Of a DNA stretch of 64,000 nt, positions 20,253 through 28,691 are shown one piece after another; position 1 is the first letter of the stretch, and each line of letters begins with the position of its first letter. Location of the stretch: assembly GCA_963555925.1 (NCBI GenBank), contig CAUVXJ010000102.1, positions 118,066 through 182,065 of the forward strand, given 5' to 3'. The translations under genes were made by a program, and so were the position numbers. Origin of the DNA: Protofrankia sp963555925. GTDB lineage: Bacteria > Actinomycetota > Actinomycetes > Frankiales > Frankiaceae. The notes below the pieces were generated by a model. That model was not told the DNA's origin. It was given only the letters and a program-made list of their open reading frames with translations, and ran no database searches.

Positions 20253-20888
20253 TCACAGACTGACCCGGTCTTCGGCGAACGCCGTGACCGCTCCGTTGTC
20301 ACCGTGAATGTCGACAACGGCGTGGTCACGGCGGCCGAAGGCGAACAGGAGGAGTTCGGCCGGGTCACCGACGAGGGTCACGTTACCGGCACCACGCCGC
20401 AGCACAACCCGTCCCGGGCCGTCAGCACGCTCGGCGATCACTCCGACGGCGGACCGCCGGTAGGCGGCCCGACCGAGCACTTGAAACGATCTCCACAACG
20501 CCAGCTGCGTCCCCGCGTCAAGCAGGGGTCGCTTCCATCCCGGTCTGGCCCGCCGAACGTCCTCATGATGGACGAAAAACTCGACCAGGTTCGTGGCATC
20601 GTCAACCGGTCCGAGACGGGCTGGATGCCACCACGGCGGGCCGGCATGGAAGGTCTCCACCAGGTTCGGAAAGGTGTCGCCGCGCATTGTGGACCGCTCT
20701 GCCGCCACCGTCACACCGTGCAACCACTTTATCGCCAAACCAGGCAACGCATGCGGCACCCTGTCCCGGGTCACCAGATGGGCGACAAGATCATGTGCCG
20801 TCCAGCCATCGCACAAGGTGGCCTGCGCCGGACCGACCTCATCCAGAAGATTTGCAAGGGCCACACGCTGCACACGGGCACGTCCCAT
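20253..20888 (-). CDS. TIGR03085-family protein (mycothiol-dependent enzyme superfamily, DinB-like fold)
   Basis: A 211-residue protein with the TIGR03085 layout. N-terminal RVALANLLDEVGPAQATLCDGWTAHDLVAHL (a W-T-x-H-D-L-x-A-H-L metal-site motif, about residues 28-38) is followed by NLVEFFVHHEDVRRARPGW (second metal histidines) and a C-terminal domain with GDPAELLLFAFGRR. The family belongs to the DinB/maleylpyruvate isomerase superfamily; many relatives use mycothiol and a metal, but the reaction of this subgroup is unknown. The ATG follows an AGGA site. It converges with the GH26-like gene and is transcribed in the same direction as the hemerythrin-like gene 36 bases upstream. Confidence 0.85.
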   Translation of the reverse strand: MGRARVQRVALANLLDEVGPAQATLCDGWTAHDLVAHLVTRDRVPHALPGLAIKWLHGVTVAAERSTMRGDTFPNLVETFHAGPPWWHPARLGPVDDATNLVEFFVHHEDVRRARPGWKRPLLDAGTQLALWRSFQVLGRAAYRRSAVGVIAERADGPGRVVLRRGAGNVTLVGDPAELLLFAFGRRDHAVVDIHGDNGAVTAFAEDRVSL

Positions 20889-20924
20889 ACGCGCAATCCT
20901 AGAACCTCGCCATCGTCGTGGTGG

Positions 20925-21842
20925 CTACCGACGCGGTCGCCGTCCCCCTCGGGGCTCATGCCCTCCGACCCCAGGCAGTTGGGCGCTGCGAGAGAGCTGT
21001 CGCCGACCGTTGGTGCTGGCAGCATCACTCTTGACGGCGTCGATGCTGCCGGCATCCGTGCCACTTCTGACGGCGCTGACCGGGTTTGCAGTGCTTACAG
21101 TGTCCGGCGAAGGAACCGGGCGTCCGAGCAGGTACCAGCCCCACAGTCCCGCCGGCGCCGGTGCCCGCACCCGTCCGCCCGCGGCAACCCGGGCGTCCAT
21201 GGTGTCCAGGACGTGATCCCAGCTCCCGGCGAACCGCAGGGCGAGGCCCCCGACGACAGCGGTGCGGGGAATGTACGGGTGGGGGCGGGTGGGTGCCCGC
21301 CGCATCGACCGTCGAAACGAGGTGACGAGCCGGCGTCGCTCGTCCGGGGAAAGTGCCTGCTCCAGGTCGGCAACCAGAGTGTCCTCAGCCGCGATGTGCT
21401 GCTCCTCGAGCTCGGCGAGGCGCTCGCGCAGCGTTCTCATCGATTCGCCCGGCCGATGCACGTCGCCCTGGATGTGCTGGGACATACCACGTAGCACCGA
21501 CGAGGTTTCCCGTCCCTGGGCGCACAGCTCCGCGATACGCGGCCGGCTGTCCGGGAGGCGGCGGCGCGCCACGGGGTAAATGGAGGTCTGCACCGAGTAC
21601 ATATGTGCGCTGATCGCCGCAACCGCGGTATCGGCAGCCCGCAAGGCGCGTCTGGGGTCACCGGAGGTCGCCGCTTCGGTGAAGGTGAGCTTGACAAGCT
21701 GCGTCGCATCGTCGTGCGAAGCGCCGATCATCTCACATAGGGACATCTCGCTCGGATCATTCCGTTCGCCGACCCCAGGATCCCTGGCTGGTCGTGCATC
21801 TCCTGGCCCCGTCGTGGATCCTGACCCCGTTGTGGACGTCAT
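20925..21842 (-). CDS. Hemerythrin-like (HHE) protein
   Basis: A 305-residue protein. The central region is helical with metal-ligand-like spacing: a histidine in AISAHMYSVQTSIYPVAR (about residues 88-105), a histidine in LRGMSQHIQGDVH, and the pair in ELEEQHIAAEDTLVADL. This resembles hemerythrin/HHE domains, which bind a di-iron centre and sense or carry oxygen. The C-terminal 120 residues are arginine/alanine-rich and look disordered. The ATG at 21842 has GGGGGTGACG upstream and is preferred over the longer frame opening at 21914. The assignment is to fold class only; an incomplete ligand set is possible. Confidence 0.55.
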   Translation of the reverse strand: MTSTTGSGSTTGPGDARPARDPGVGERNDPSEMSLCEMIGASHDDATQLVKLTFTEAATSGDPRRALRAADTAVAAISAHMYSVQTSIYPVARRRLPDSRPRIAELCAQGRETSSVLRGMSQHIQGDVHRPGESMRTLRERLAELEEQHIAAEDTLVADLEQALSPDERRRLVTSFRRSMRRAPTRPHPYIPRTAVVGGLALRFAGSWDHVLDTMDARVAAGGRVRAPAPAGLWGWYLLGRPVPSPDTVSTANPVSAVRSGTDAGSIDAVKSDAASTNGRRQLSRSAQLPGVGGHEPRGGRRPRR

Positions 21843-22399
21843 CGTCACCCCCACCGCCTGCGCACTTCCACTGTGCCACGACCGGGCCGAACTACAGCGG
21901 AATCGGCACTCCACGATCGTCAGCCAAACTGTACGCTCAACATTTCAACTCCGCTATCCACCGCGAATCACAATTGATCGGGTCGCCGGGGGCCCCGGGC
22001 GACCCGCCACGCAAACCTCCGCGTGCTGCGTCGAAGGCGCCGAACCCGCCGCGCGTGGGGGTGGCTGCTTCGTGCCGTCCGGTGAACGGCCATCCGAGCG
22101 GGCGATCCGACAGGCGCCGATCGGATAATCATGACCATATACGTATAAGAGCGCCCGATACCCCCACCAGCGCCGGGGATCCTGACGATGCGGGTAGAAA
22201 TGCTGCTGAGAAGACGACCAAAAGTCCACGCGTAACCGATCGAAGCAGGATGGTTACGCAATGCCGTAAAGATAGGCCGGCAAGGTGAAGATCGGCCAGG
22301 ATGCCGGTCGCTCTAAGCGCGCTCGAAACACCCCGCACCAGAAAAGGCCGGATCGACATACCCGGCAACCGGCAGGACCACCGACGGGAGGAACCGGAC
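21843..22399. other. Divergent intergenic region between the hemerythrin-like gene and corA
   Basis: No gene is supported in these 557 bases. A dyad ATATACGTATA is at about 22138-22148. It is followed by AGAGCGCCCG, which matches the first ten bases of the palindromic element family (copies A-D), but the rest does not match, so it is at most a remnant. Confidence 0.35.
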
Positions 22400-23587
22400 G
22401 TGAGCGACAAGCATGTCGATGACGACACCGGCGATCGGCATGACAGGCGGTACCCGTCCGCACAGCATGGCGCCAGCCATCCGTCGACCCCGGCGGGATG
22501 GCTGGCAAGCGCCCTGACCAGACCCGTATCCCTGGTCCGAATGGTCCCCAAACGGCGCCGCACCCGCCCCGAGGGTCCTTCGACACCAACCGGTCGGGTG
22601 GTCGCCTGCCACGTCTACCGGGACGGCTGTCGCGACCCGCAACCGATCCACTACACCGATGCCCTGCGCGTCGCCCGCGACCACCGCGGTAGTTTCGCCT
22701 GGCTCGGCCTCTACGAACCGAGTACGGCGAATCTGTCCAATATCGCCGATGTCTACGGCCTGCATCCCCTCGCCGTCGAGGACGCCGTCACCGCCCACCA
22801 ACGGCCGAAGCTGGAGCGATACGGAGAGACGCTTTTCATCGTCCTCAAGACCGCCTGCTACGTGGAACACGAGGAGCTGACCGCGACATCGGAAATCGTC
22901 CACACCGGCGAGGTCATGGTATTTCTCGGACGGGACTTCATCGTCACGGTCCGGCACGGTGAGCATGGTGGCCTCCAAGCGCTGCGCAGCCGGTTGGAGA
23001 AGCAACCGGAAATGCTACGCATAGGACCGTCGGCTGTCCTCCACGCCATCTGCGACCAGATTGTCGACGATTACCTGGCCGTTACCGAGAAAATCGAAGT
23101 CGACATCGACGCCGTCGAAGGCTCGGTCTTCCGCCGCTCGACCCGCCCCGACGCCAGCAAGGTCTACCAGCTCAAACGCGAGGTGCTTGAACTCAAGCAC
23201 GCCGTCACGCCACTCGCCGCTCCGCTGCGCGCGCTCACCGAGCCGGGCGTCGGCAGGATCCCACCGCGCATTCAGGAATACTTCCGTGACGTAGCCGACC
23301 ACCTCGAACTGGTCACCGAGCGAATAGCGCGATTCGATGAACTGCTGTCCTCGATCATCCAGGCAACCCTGACGCAGGTGACGATCGCGCAGAACGAAGA
23401 CATGCGCCGCATCAGCGCCTGGGTCGCCATCGCCGCGGTTCCGACGGCGGTCGCCGGCATCTACGGAATGAATTTCGACCATATGCCGGAACTCCGCGAG
23501 GTCTGGGGATATCCGGCCGTTCTCTGTCTGATGGCGACGATCTGTTTCATGCTGTACCGATCTTTCAGGCGCAACGGCTGGCTGTAG
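22400..23587 (+). CDS. corA: CorA-type magnesium/cobalt transporter
   Basis: A 395-residue CorA-family channel. A large N-terminal cytoplasmic domain contains the conserved VYGLHPLAVEDAVTAHQRPK segment (about residues 117-136). A long stalk helix leads to two C-terminal membrane helices, the first ending in the diagnostic YGMNFDHMPE loop (about residues 353-362). CorA forms pentamers that carry Mg2+ (and Co2+ or Ni2+) inward. GTG 22400 follows GGGAGGAA and starts VSDKHVDDD, making it the best start; the frame continues upstream to 22301. The first 70 residues are charged and poorly conserved. No magnesium riboswitch was recognised upstream. Confidence 0.95.
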   Translation: MSDKHVDDDTGDRHDRRYPSAQHGASHPSTPAGWLASALTRPVSLVRMVPKRRRTRPEGPSTPTGRVVACHVYRDGCRDPQPIHYTDALRVARDHRGSFAWLGLYEPSTANLSNIADVYGLHPLAVEDAVTAHQRPKLERYGETLFIVLKTACYVEHEELTATSEIVHTGEVMVFLGRDFIVTVRHGEHGGLQALRSRLEKQPEMLRIGPSAVLHAICDQIVDDYLAVTEKIEVDIDAVEGSVFRRSTRPDASKVYQLKREVLELKHAVTPLAAPLRALTEPGVGRIPPRIQEYFRDVADHLELVTERIARFDELLSSIIQATLTQVTIAQNEDMRRISAWVAIAAVPTAVAGIYGMNFDHMPELREVWGYPAVLCLMATICFMLYRSFRRNGWL

Positions 23588-23725
23588 GCACAGGTAAAAG
23601 GCTCAGGTGAAAAGAATCATGCAACAAGGCCCACGGACCAAGCCGATGACCTAATCGATCACACCCGTAGAATCACCGGGATCGGATCACTGCAACCGAC
23701 CGCCTCAGCCGTGAACCCGGTCTTA

Positions 23726-23886
23726 GAGCGCCCGGCAATAGGGGACGCGGCGTCGCGGGGCTGGGGCACGCACCTCGCCGCGTTGTCGTCAGTCGACACC
23801 CACAACCAGGGTGCCTCCCTCCTCCGCCTCGCGATGCACGCACCCCAGCCCCGCTCCTTCATCCACGCCCCTATTGCCGGGCGCTC
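23726..23886. mobile_element. Copy C of the palindromic TTA-type element (161 bp)
   Basis: The same length and orientation as copy B, with the terminal repeat GAGCGCCCGGCAATAG at both ends. TTA flanks both sides (23723-23725 and 23887-23889). The inner arms (GCGGGGCTGGGGCACGCA against the reverse of ACGCACCCCAGCCCCGCT) also pair, so the element folds back on itself. No coding capacity. Confidence 0.9.
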
Positions 23887-23972
23887 TTAGCGGAGAGGAA
23901 ACCCGTTGGCCGAAGATCATACGGCCATGGTGTCTTTCGTCCGGCCAGAGGCCCCGGGCAACCCGGGCCGGG

Positions 23973-24014
23973 GTGCCGCGTGCCGCGTGCCGCGTGCCGC
24001 GTGCCGCGTGCCGC
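23973..24014. repeat. Heptamer tandem array (GTGCCGC)x6
   Basis: Six uninterrupted identical 7-bp units. The length, not a multiple of three per unit, and the lack of a credible gene indicate non-coding simple-sequence DNA. Confidence 0.97.
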
Positions 24015-24201
24015 GGAGGGACGAGAGCGGATCGGGGCGTCGAACCGGGCAAATCCAGGTGAATGACGGACGGACGTGGCTCCGCCGCGCGGCCCGTGCA
24101 GGGCGTGGGTATCACCCGTTCGGGCTATCCTGCAGGGCACTGCGCGACAGCCCCGGACGCTGGGTGGACGCCACCGGAGTGCCCCGCCGTCATCCCCCGC
24201 G

Positions 24202-24296
24202 GGACTACCACTCGTCAGGACAACCGCCCCCGGGACTACCGCTCCCCGGGGCTACCGTTCCCCGGGGCTACCGCCCATCAGGACTACAGTCTCACT
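24202..24296. repeat. Six-unit 16-bp degenerate tandem array
   Basis: Units begin at 24202, 24218, 24233, 24249, 24265 and 24281 with GGACTACC, GGACAACC, GGACTACC, GGGCTACC, GGGCTACC and GGACTACA, followed by C-rich filler (consensus tail CGCYCCCC). The regular 15-16-base period suggests tandem duplication. Confidence 0.75.
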
Positions 24297-24587
24297 TTGA
24301 TAGCTATTTCCGACTATATAGTTCCGATATACCACCCGACGACGGGATTCACGAAGACCACGCTGTCGGCTACCGTAATCGGCTGTGTCGGCCCTTCGCG
24401 CGGGAACTCACCGTCAACCGCCGTCCCAGCCAACAGTCAACGGCAGGCGGCTGGGACGGCGATCACATCCCGTGCCGAACCTTGTGACGGACGTGCGTGA
24501 CAACGGTGACATCCCTCGCCGCGCCCACAGCGTGACGCGTCACAGCACACAGGACTGCATCCGTGACACGGCCCACGACGCAGTCCG

Positions 24588-24959
24588 ATGACCAAACCGA
24601 CGTACCCCGTCCGAAATGATCTTATCGCGGAGTTGGTCACGCGATTGGACCAACTTGATCAGCTCCTCGGACGGCTGGAGGATGCCGAGCGCCAAGCCGC
24701 GGACGCCAGCGAGCACCTGACGCGTACCCGACGGTGGCAGGAGGACACGGTTCGCGCGATTCAGGACGAACGGGCGCAGATGCGCACTCATCAGCGGGCC
24801 TTGGACGATCTCGCGGACCGCGCGCAGGCGGCCGTCGAGGCCCTGTCCGGCCACTACCGTTCCCTGCCTGCCGAGGTTCACGAGCTCGCGGTCGAACTGC
24901 ACGTCCTGGCGACCGCGGGCCTGCTCTCCCGCCGCGCAACCCGCGCCCGCCGCCACTGA
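24588..24959 (+). CDS. Small coiled-coil protein of unknown function
   Basis: A 123-residue, highly charged protein, predicted to be almost entirely helical with heptad-like leucine spacing (LIAELVTRLDQLDQLLGRLE at about residues 12-31, and a second helix around QDERAQMRTHQRALDDLADR). There is no signal peptide or membrane segment. The ATG at 24588 starts MTKPTYPVRND. The codon pattern is typical of a real gene and the surrounding frames are poorer. No family is recognised. It stands alone between repeat-rich DNA and the riboswitch-controlled NlpC/P60 gene. Confidence 0.6.
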   Translation: MTKPTYPVRNDLIAELVTRLDQLDQLLGRLEDAERQAADASEHLTRTRRWQEDTVRAIQDERAQMRTHQRALDDLADRAQAAVEALSGHYRSLPAEVHELAVELHVLATAGLLSRRATRARRH

Positions 24960-25394
24960 CCCCGACCCGTCACAGGCCCGAGCTGCGCCCCTCACGCAGG
25001 ATGCGCACCCGCGGGATGCAGGAGCGAGAAATCCCATAGCGATCGACACAATAAGTGATCGCACAACTCCCCTAGGGTGATAATTTTCGCTACTGCATGC
25101 CAACAAACGATAACTATCGGCACTTGAGTGCCCCCTGCCGTCAGACTCTCGTCGCTATGGCGTAATGTCATCTTCCGCATCCTGTGGGTCACGGCATGTG
25201 GGGCCTCAGCCAACCGCCCTGTCGCACGGACCAACAGGCCAGGGCATGGCGGCGAGCTGGTTGGTAGGGAGGCTGGGAGGAGCCGATATGGTCACTTCTG
25301 TAGGCACTCGCCGTAGTTGTGTAGGACTAGTGTTTACTGGCACCATCCCTTTGAACTAGTCTCACGCCGACGTCACGACAACACCGGACCGAAC
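24960..25394. other. Intergenic region upstream of the c-di-AMP riboswitch
   Basis: No gene is supported. The stretch 25045-25120 is AT-rich (it includes TGATAATTTTC) and is a candidate promoter region for the riboswitch transcript, though it lies about 300 bases upstream of it. A short direct repeat, ACTAGT, occurs at 25327 and 25356. Confidence 0.35.
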
Positions 25395-25576
25395 GCCGAA
25401 TCCTGCCCACGGTCCCGGTGTCCCCTCCGAGTCGTCACCAGGGCAGGAGCGGGGGACCCATCCTCCACCGGACGACACCGAACCGCGGTGCAGTCCTAGG
25501 GGTTAAGTGAGCCGTGCGACGGTCGCACAGCACACCGGGCAGCCCAGCCCGAACCCGACAGCTCACCTCGCAGGCG
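25395..25576 (+). promoter_or_regulatory. c-di-AMP riboswitch (ydaO-yuaA class)
   Basis: The conserved elements of the ydaO aptamer appear in order: CGCCGAATCC near 25395, GCGGGGGACCCA at 25449-25460, AGGGGTTAAGT near 25499, and the diagnostic 3' segment CCCGAACCCGACAGCTCACC at about 25548-25567, then TCGCAGGCG. The following GGAAGGA is the ribosome site of an NlpC/P60 hydrolase gene 20 bases on. In actinobacteria this riboswitch class is known to precede cell-wall hydrolase and rpf genes and to turn them off when c-di-AMP is high. Confidence 0.92.
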
Positions 25577-25595
25577 AACGGGAAGGATCACAGCC

Positions 25596-26804
25596 TTGTC
25601 TGCGCCCGATGTGCAGCTTGATCCGGCAACATGGTCATGGTCATCGTCGTCGACGAAGTCGCCGATGACGTTGGCAACAACGTCGTCTCTGCGACCGTCT
25701 GCCGACATACCTGAGCGCTCCGCCCGTGGCAGACACCGCGCGCCGACTCCACCGTCGGGAACAGGTCGCGTCCGAGCCCGGGCCGCGGTAGCCGTGATGA
25801 CAACCGGCACGGTTGCCGTGTCAGGTGTCGCGCTCGCCGGCTGCGCTCCGGCCGACTCCGGTATGGACGAGACGTCGGTCAGCTCGCGGATCACCCTGGG
25901 ATCGCAGTTCGGAAGCCAGGCGTCACTCGCCGGCCTACGCACAGCGGTCATCAACCCGGCCACTTCGGTGGGCCCCGGCTCCATCACAAGCCAGGTGATC
26001 GATCAAGCTGACCTGCACCCGAAGTCGACTGTCGCGCTGAAGGTCACCAATCCGGACGTATCCGTGCGGGCCGACCAGCCCATTGACATGGGTTTCGCCC
26101 TCGAGGACGGGACGACCCACACGCCGCTGCCGAACCAGCTCATCAAGGTTCAGGTGAAGCTGCCTGACGGCTGGGCGACTTTCAAGCACCTGTATACTAA
26201 CGAACAGGGCTTTGCCAGCTATACAGCCAAGATCCTTACCACGACACAGATCACGGCCATCTTCGACGGGACCGACGCCCTGCAGTCGGCGCACTCCTCG
26301 AACATCGGTACGATGACTGTGGTGCCTGGTCCCGCTCCAACAATTCCGGCACAGGCGCCTCGATCGACGGCCCATAGCGTCGTTCAGGCATCCGGCCCCA
26401 GCGGAGCCGGCACCACGTCACCGAGTACGACGGATGCGACGACAGCCATCGGCTCGGTCGGTCAACGGGCTGTTTATCTAGCGGCCCAACAAGCGGGTAA
26501 GCCCTACGTGTACGGTGCGGAGGGACCCTACTCCTTCGACTGCTCCGGCCTGGTTCAGTATATATTCAAACAGCTGGGGCGCAGCCTCCCCCGCACGGCG
26601 GAGGAACAGTACGAAGCGACGACCCACGTGTCGCAGTACAATAAGCAGATCGGCGATCTGATATTCTATGGTACGCCGGGAAACATCTACCATGTCGGCA
26701 TCTACGCTGGCGGCGGGAAGATGTGGGCAGCCCCGAAGTCCGGTGAGGTTGTCTCGCTCAGGGACATCTACACCACGTCGTATTCGGTCGGCCGCGTCAG
26801 CTAG
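25596..26804 (+). CDS. NlpC/P60 cell-wall endopeptidase under riboswitch control
   Basis: A 402-residue exported protein. Residues of about 58-85 form an export segment ending in a lipobox-like ALAGC; residues of about 145-245 an Ig-like module; and residues 285-402 an NlpC/P60 domain. The catalytic cysteine lies in FDCSGLVQYIF (about C316) and the first histidine in YHVGIYAGGGKMW (about H366). Twelve residues on, where Spr has histidine and RipA glutamate, there is alanine (A378). NlpC/P60 enzymes cut peptidoglycan stem peptides. The TTG start is set by GGAAGGA directly after the riboswitch and leaves a 57-residue lead before the signal; an ATG at 25797 inside the signal is less likely. Confidence 0.9.
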   Translation: MSAPDVQLDPATWSWSSSSTKSPMTLATTSSLRPSADIPERSARGRHRAPTPPSGTGRVRARAAVAVMTTGTVAVSGVALAGCAPADSGMDETSVSSRITLGSQFGSQASLAGLRTAVINPATSVGPGSITSQVIDQADLHPKSTVALKVTNPDVSVRADQPIDMGFALEDGTTHTPLPNQLIKVQVKLPDGWATFKHLYTNEQGFASYTAKILTTTQITAIFDGTDALQSAHSSNIGTMTVVPGPAPTIPAQAPRSTAHSVVQASGPSGAGTTSPSTTDATTAIGSVGQRAVYLAAQQAGKPYVYGAEGPYSFDCSGLVQYIFKQLGRSLPRTAEEQYEATTHVSQYNKQIGDLIFYGTPGNIYHVGIYAGGGKMWAAPKSGEVVSLRDIYTTSYSVGRVS

Positions 26805-27063
26805 GCGTGCAATCACAGTCCTTACGCTCTCTCGGGGGCCAAGGAGCCTGGTAGGTCGGCTGCACGTCCGCATCGGCGGCAGCAACGTCCATCCCGGTGA
26901 TGTGACGCGGTTATCGCTTCTATAAAACACAATCGGGTTCCGCGTGTCCTCCCCCTCCGGTTACGCGTGAACCTCGCCGCCAGGTCGGTAGTGTCGAAAC
27001 CGGCGCTGATCTGGCGGCCCCAAACCACAACTGGATGTCTCCAAGAACTTCCGCTGGTCGGAC

Positions 27064-27206
27064 CGAGCCAACCCCCCCGGCTCGCAAGGCCGGCGGAACG
27101 CGGGCTTCCGCTGGCCTTGCGCACTGAACCCCCCCCACAGTGCGCTCGGCCGGCGGGAGTCCAGAACTCCCGCCGGCCGGCCGCGCCACCCCCCCGGCTG
27201 AGCCGG
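27064..27206. repeat. Array of hairpins with poly-C loops between convergent genes
   Basis: Consecutive perfect or near-perfect stems: CGAGCC/GGCTCG (27064-27084) with loop AACCCCCCC; a 15-bp stem GCAAGGCCGGCGGAA against TTCCGCTGGCCTTGC (27084-27120, one mismatch); CGCACTG/CAGTGCG (27120-27144) with a loop of eight Cs; a perfect 14-bp stem CGGCCGGCGGGAGT (27147-27160) with ACTCCCGCCGGCCG (27166-27179); and CCGGCT/AGCCGG (27194-27206). Weak short stems with poly-C loops alternate with long stems. The array lies between two convergent genes and may be a bidirectional terminator or a structured RNA. Confidence 0.85.
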
Positions 27207-27240
27207 CCGGCGGGAAACCCCATCGGACAGGCCCTAGGCC

Positions 27241-27888
27241 CTAGTCCTTGATTACTTTCGAGAATTTCCACAAAGCCCTGGTCGTGGCTTCGTCCCATTG
27301 CTGGGGCAGAAGCGTGACATGAACCTGCGAAGGGCACGGTGGCGCCTGGCCGACTGCGCCCACCGCCCCGACCACCGCAAACAGGGGCTTCTGCGCGGAG
27401 TCAAGCGAGCTGCAGGCGACGGTAAGGGCCATACGACCGCCCTCCCCCGCGCCCCAGATGTAGATCCGGGACATGTCGATCTTCGATCGCTCCGTCGCGA
27501 CGTAGCGGACCACGTCCCGCAGGTACTGCGCGTCCGGGCCGTTGACCTGCCAGGTGCTGGCAACCGCCTCCGGGTACACCAGGGCGAACTTCTGGCCATC
27601 TGCGAGCGTCGACACGTTGCCGGCCTTCTCGATCGACGCTGCGTCCTTGCCGTAGTCGTGCAGGACGAGGACCAACGGCACCGGCTGCCCGGGCTTAGGG
27701 TCGGCATGTATCGCGAGCTCACGGCCTGCCGACGCGTAACCCGCCGGAATCGCGGCGCGCTCGGTCTTCACCGTGGGCGAGCCGTGCGCATACGCGAAGA
27801 CGACTACGACCACGCCCACGACGATCAGTGCCCGTCGACGGTTCTTGGTCCACAGGTCTTTCCCGACTTTGAGCGGATTCGATACCAC
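27241..27888 (-). CDS. Esterase-like protein (PHB depolymerase/LpqC family) lacking the nucleophile serine
   Basis: A 215-residue membrane-anchored protein. A helix at residues 17-30 (ALIVVGVVVVVFAY) is followed by an alpha/beta-hydrolase segment with the oxyanion motif LVLVLHDYGKDAASIE (about residues 70-85) and the LVYPEA...W segment typical of LpqC/PHB depolymerase-like esterases. At the nucleophile elbow the usual G-x-S-x-G-G reads G-A-G-E-G-G, so serine is replaced by glycine, and the protein is shorter than the family's 300 or more residues. It is probably not a working esterase by the standard mechanism. GTG 27888 is preferred because longer starts add a second unrelated hydrophobic stretch and overlap the divergent MarR gene. 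Confidence 0.6.
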   Translation of the reverse strand: MVSNPLKVGKDLWTKNRRRALIVVGVVVVVFAYAHGSPTVKTERAAIPAGYASAGRELAIHADPKPGQPVPLVLVLHDYGKDAASIEKAGNVSTLADGQKFALVYPEAVASTWQVNGPDAQYLRDVVRYVATERSKIDMSRIYIWGAGEGGRMALTVACSSLDSAQKPLFAVVGAVGAVGQAPPCPSQVHVTLLPQQWDEATTRALWKFSKVIKD

Positions 27889-28163
27889 GAGCCAACCGAA
27901 CCACACAGACGCCGCCCGATTCGGCAGATTGGCCGCGTGGCGTGCATGAGTCGGGCACCACACCAGTGGTCTGGCACACACCACCAGCACGACCAGCATC
28001 ACCAGCCGGGCGGATGCAACCCGACGTCCAGACGCCCGACGCCCGCTCCGGGGAGCCGGGGAGCCGGCACGGCGACCCGGAGCCAGCTGCTTGGTCCCAA
28101 TGGTGTATCCACAAGGTTCTGTAACGCCACAGGCGGATGACACGGCGTAGGGATGGGGCCGAC

Positions 28164-28691
28164 GTGGACGATGAACAGACAGTCGATCACCAAGCGCTTG
28201 AGAAGATCGAACATGAGCTGGCCGTGCTCGGCCGCCGGGCCGAGCGGTTCCGCACGGCCATCGCGGACGAGTCCGGAACGGCCCTCGACCGATCCGCCTA
28301 TCTACTACTCAGCCACCTGCACGACCACGGTGCGGTACGGCTGACAACCCTCGGTGCGGTGTTCGCCCTCGACATCTCGACGGTGAGCCGCCAGGTCGCC
28401 GCGCTGGCCGCCGAGGGCCTGGTGGAACGCGCCACCGATCCCACCGATCGCAGGGCCAGCCTGGTGACCCTGAGCGCATGCGGACGCGAGCGTTACATCG
28501 TCACCCGGGAAGCGCGGGTGACGAGCATCAGCAACCTGGTGGGCAGCTGGGAGAAAGACGAACGCGACAGCTTCGGGATGCTTCTCGGCCGCTTCAATAC
28601 GGCGCTCGCCGAACGTGACCGTGCCGGCGTTCCGCCGCCCGACCAGCGCCCCCCACCCACCCCGGGTCGCCATAGCACCGAGTCGCCATAG
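28164..28691 (+). CDS. MarR-family transcriptional regulator
   Basis: A 175-residue winged-helix protein. Helices of about residues 10-55 lead into the recognition region TLGAVFALDISTVSRQVAAL (about residues 70-89) and the wing VERATDPTDRRASLVTLSACG, which holds the D-R-R-A motif of MarR proteins. GTG 28164 has GGGATGGGG upstream; the frame extends to an ATG at 28137 with no room for a ribosome site. It is divergent from the esterase-like gene, which it may control. Its last codons and stop lie inside a 16-bp tandem repeat array, so the C-terminal tail has been shaped by repeat expansion. Confidence 0.88.
   Translation: MDDEQTVDHQALEKIEHELAVLGRRAERFRTAIADESGTALDRSAYLLLSHLHDHGAVRLTTLGAVFALDISTVSRQVAALAAEGLVERATDPTDRRASLVTLSACGRERYIVTREARVTSISNLVGSWEKDERDSFGMLLGRFNTALAERDRAGVPPPDQRPPPTPGRHSTESP

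Larger units (their letters stand above)
23588..24587. other. 1-kb gene-poor, repeat-rich region
   Basis: No gene is supported. The open frames at 23906-24487 and 24063-24500 are mostly translated repeats. The region holds copy C of the palindromic element, a heptamer array, a 16-bp array (all listed separately) and, at 23926-23960, a degenerate relative of the 47-bp repeat found at 59735-59837 (shared C-C-G-G-C-C-x-G-A-G-G-C-C-C-C core). AT-rich sequence at 24295-24345 may be a promoter region. Confidence 0.5.

Noticed and set aside
20304..21494. 396-codon plus-strand frame across the TIGR03085 and hemerythrin-like genes
   Set aside because: Spans two minus-strand genes antisense and has no recognisable domain.
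22137..22170. Fifth copy of the palindromic element
   Set aside because: Only the first ten terminal bases match; the rest of the element and its second end are absent.
24063..24500. 145-codon and overlapping frames downstream of element C
   Set aside because: Largely translate tandem repeats, lack ribosome sites and conflict with one another.
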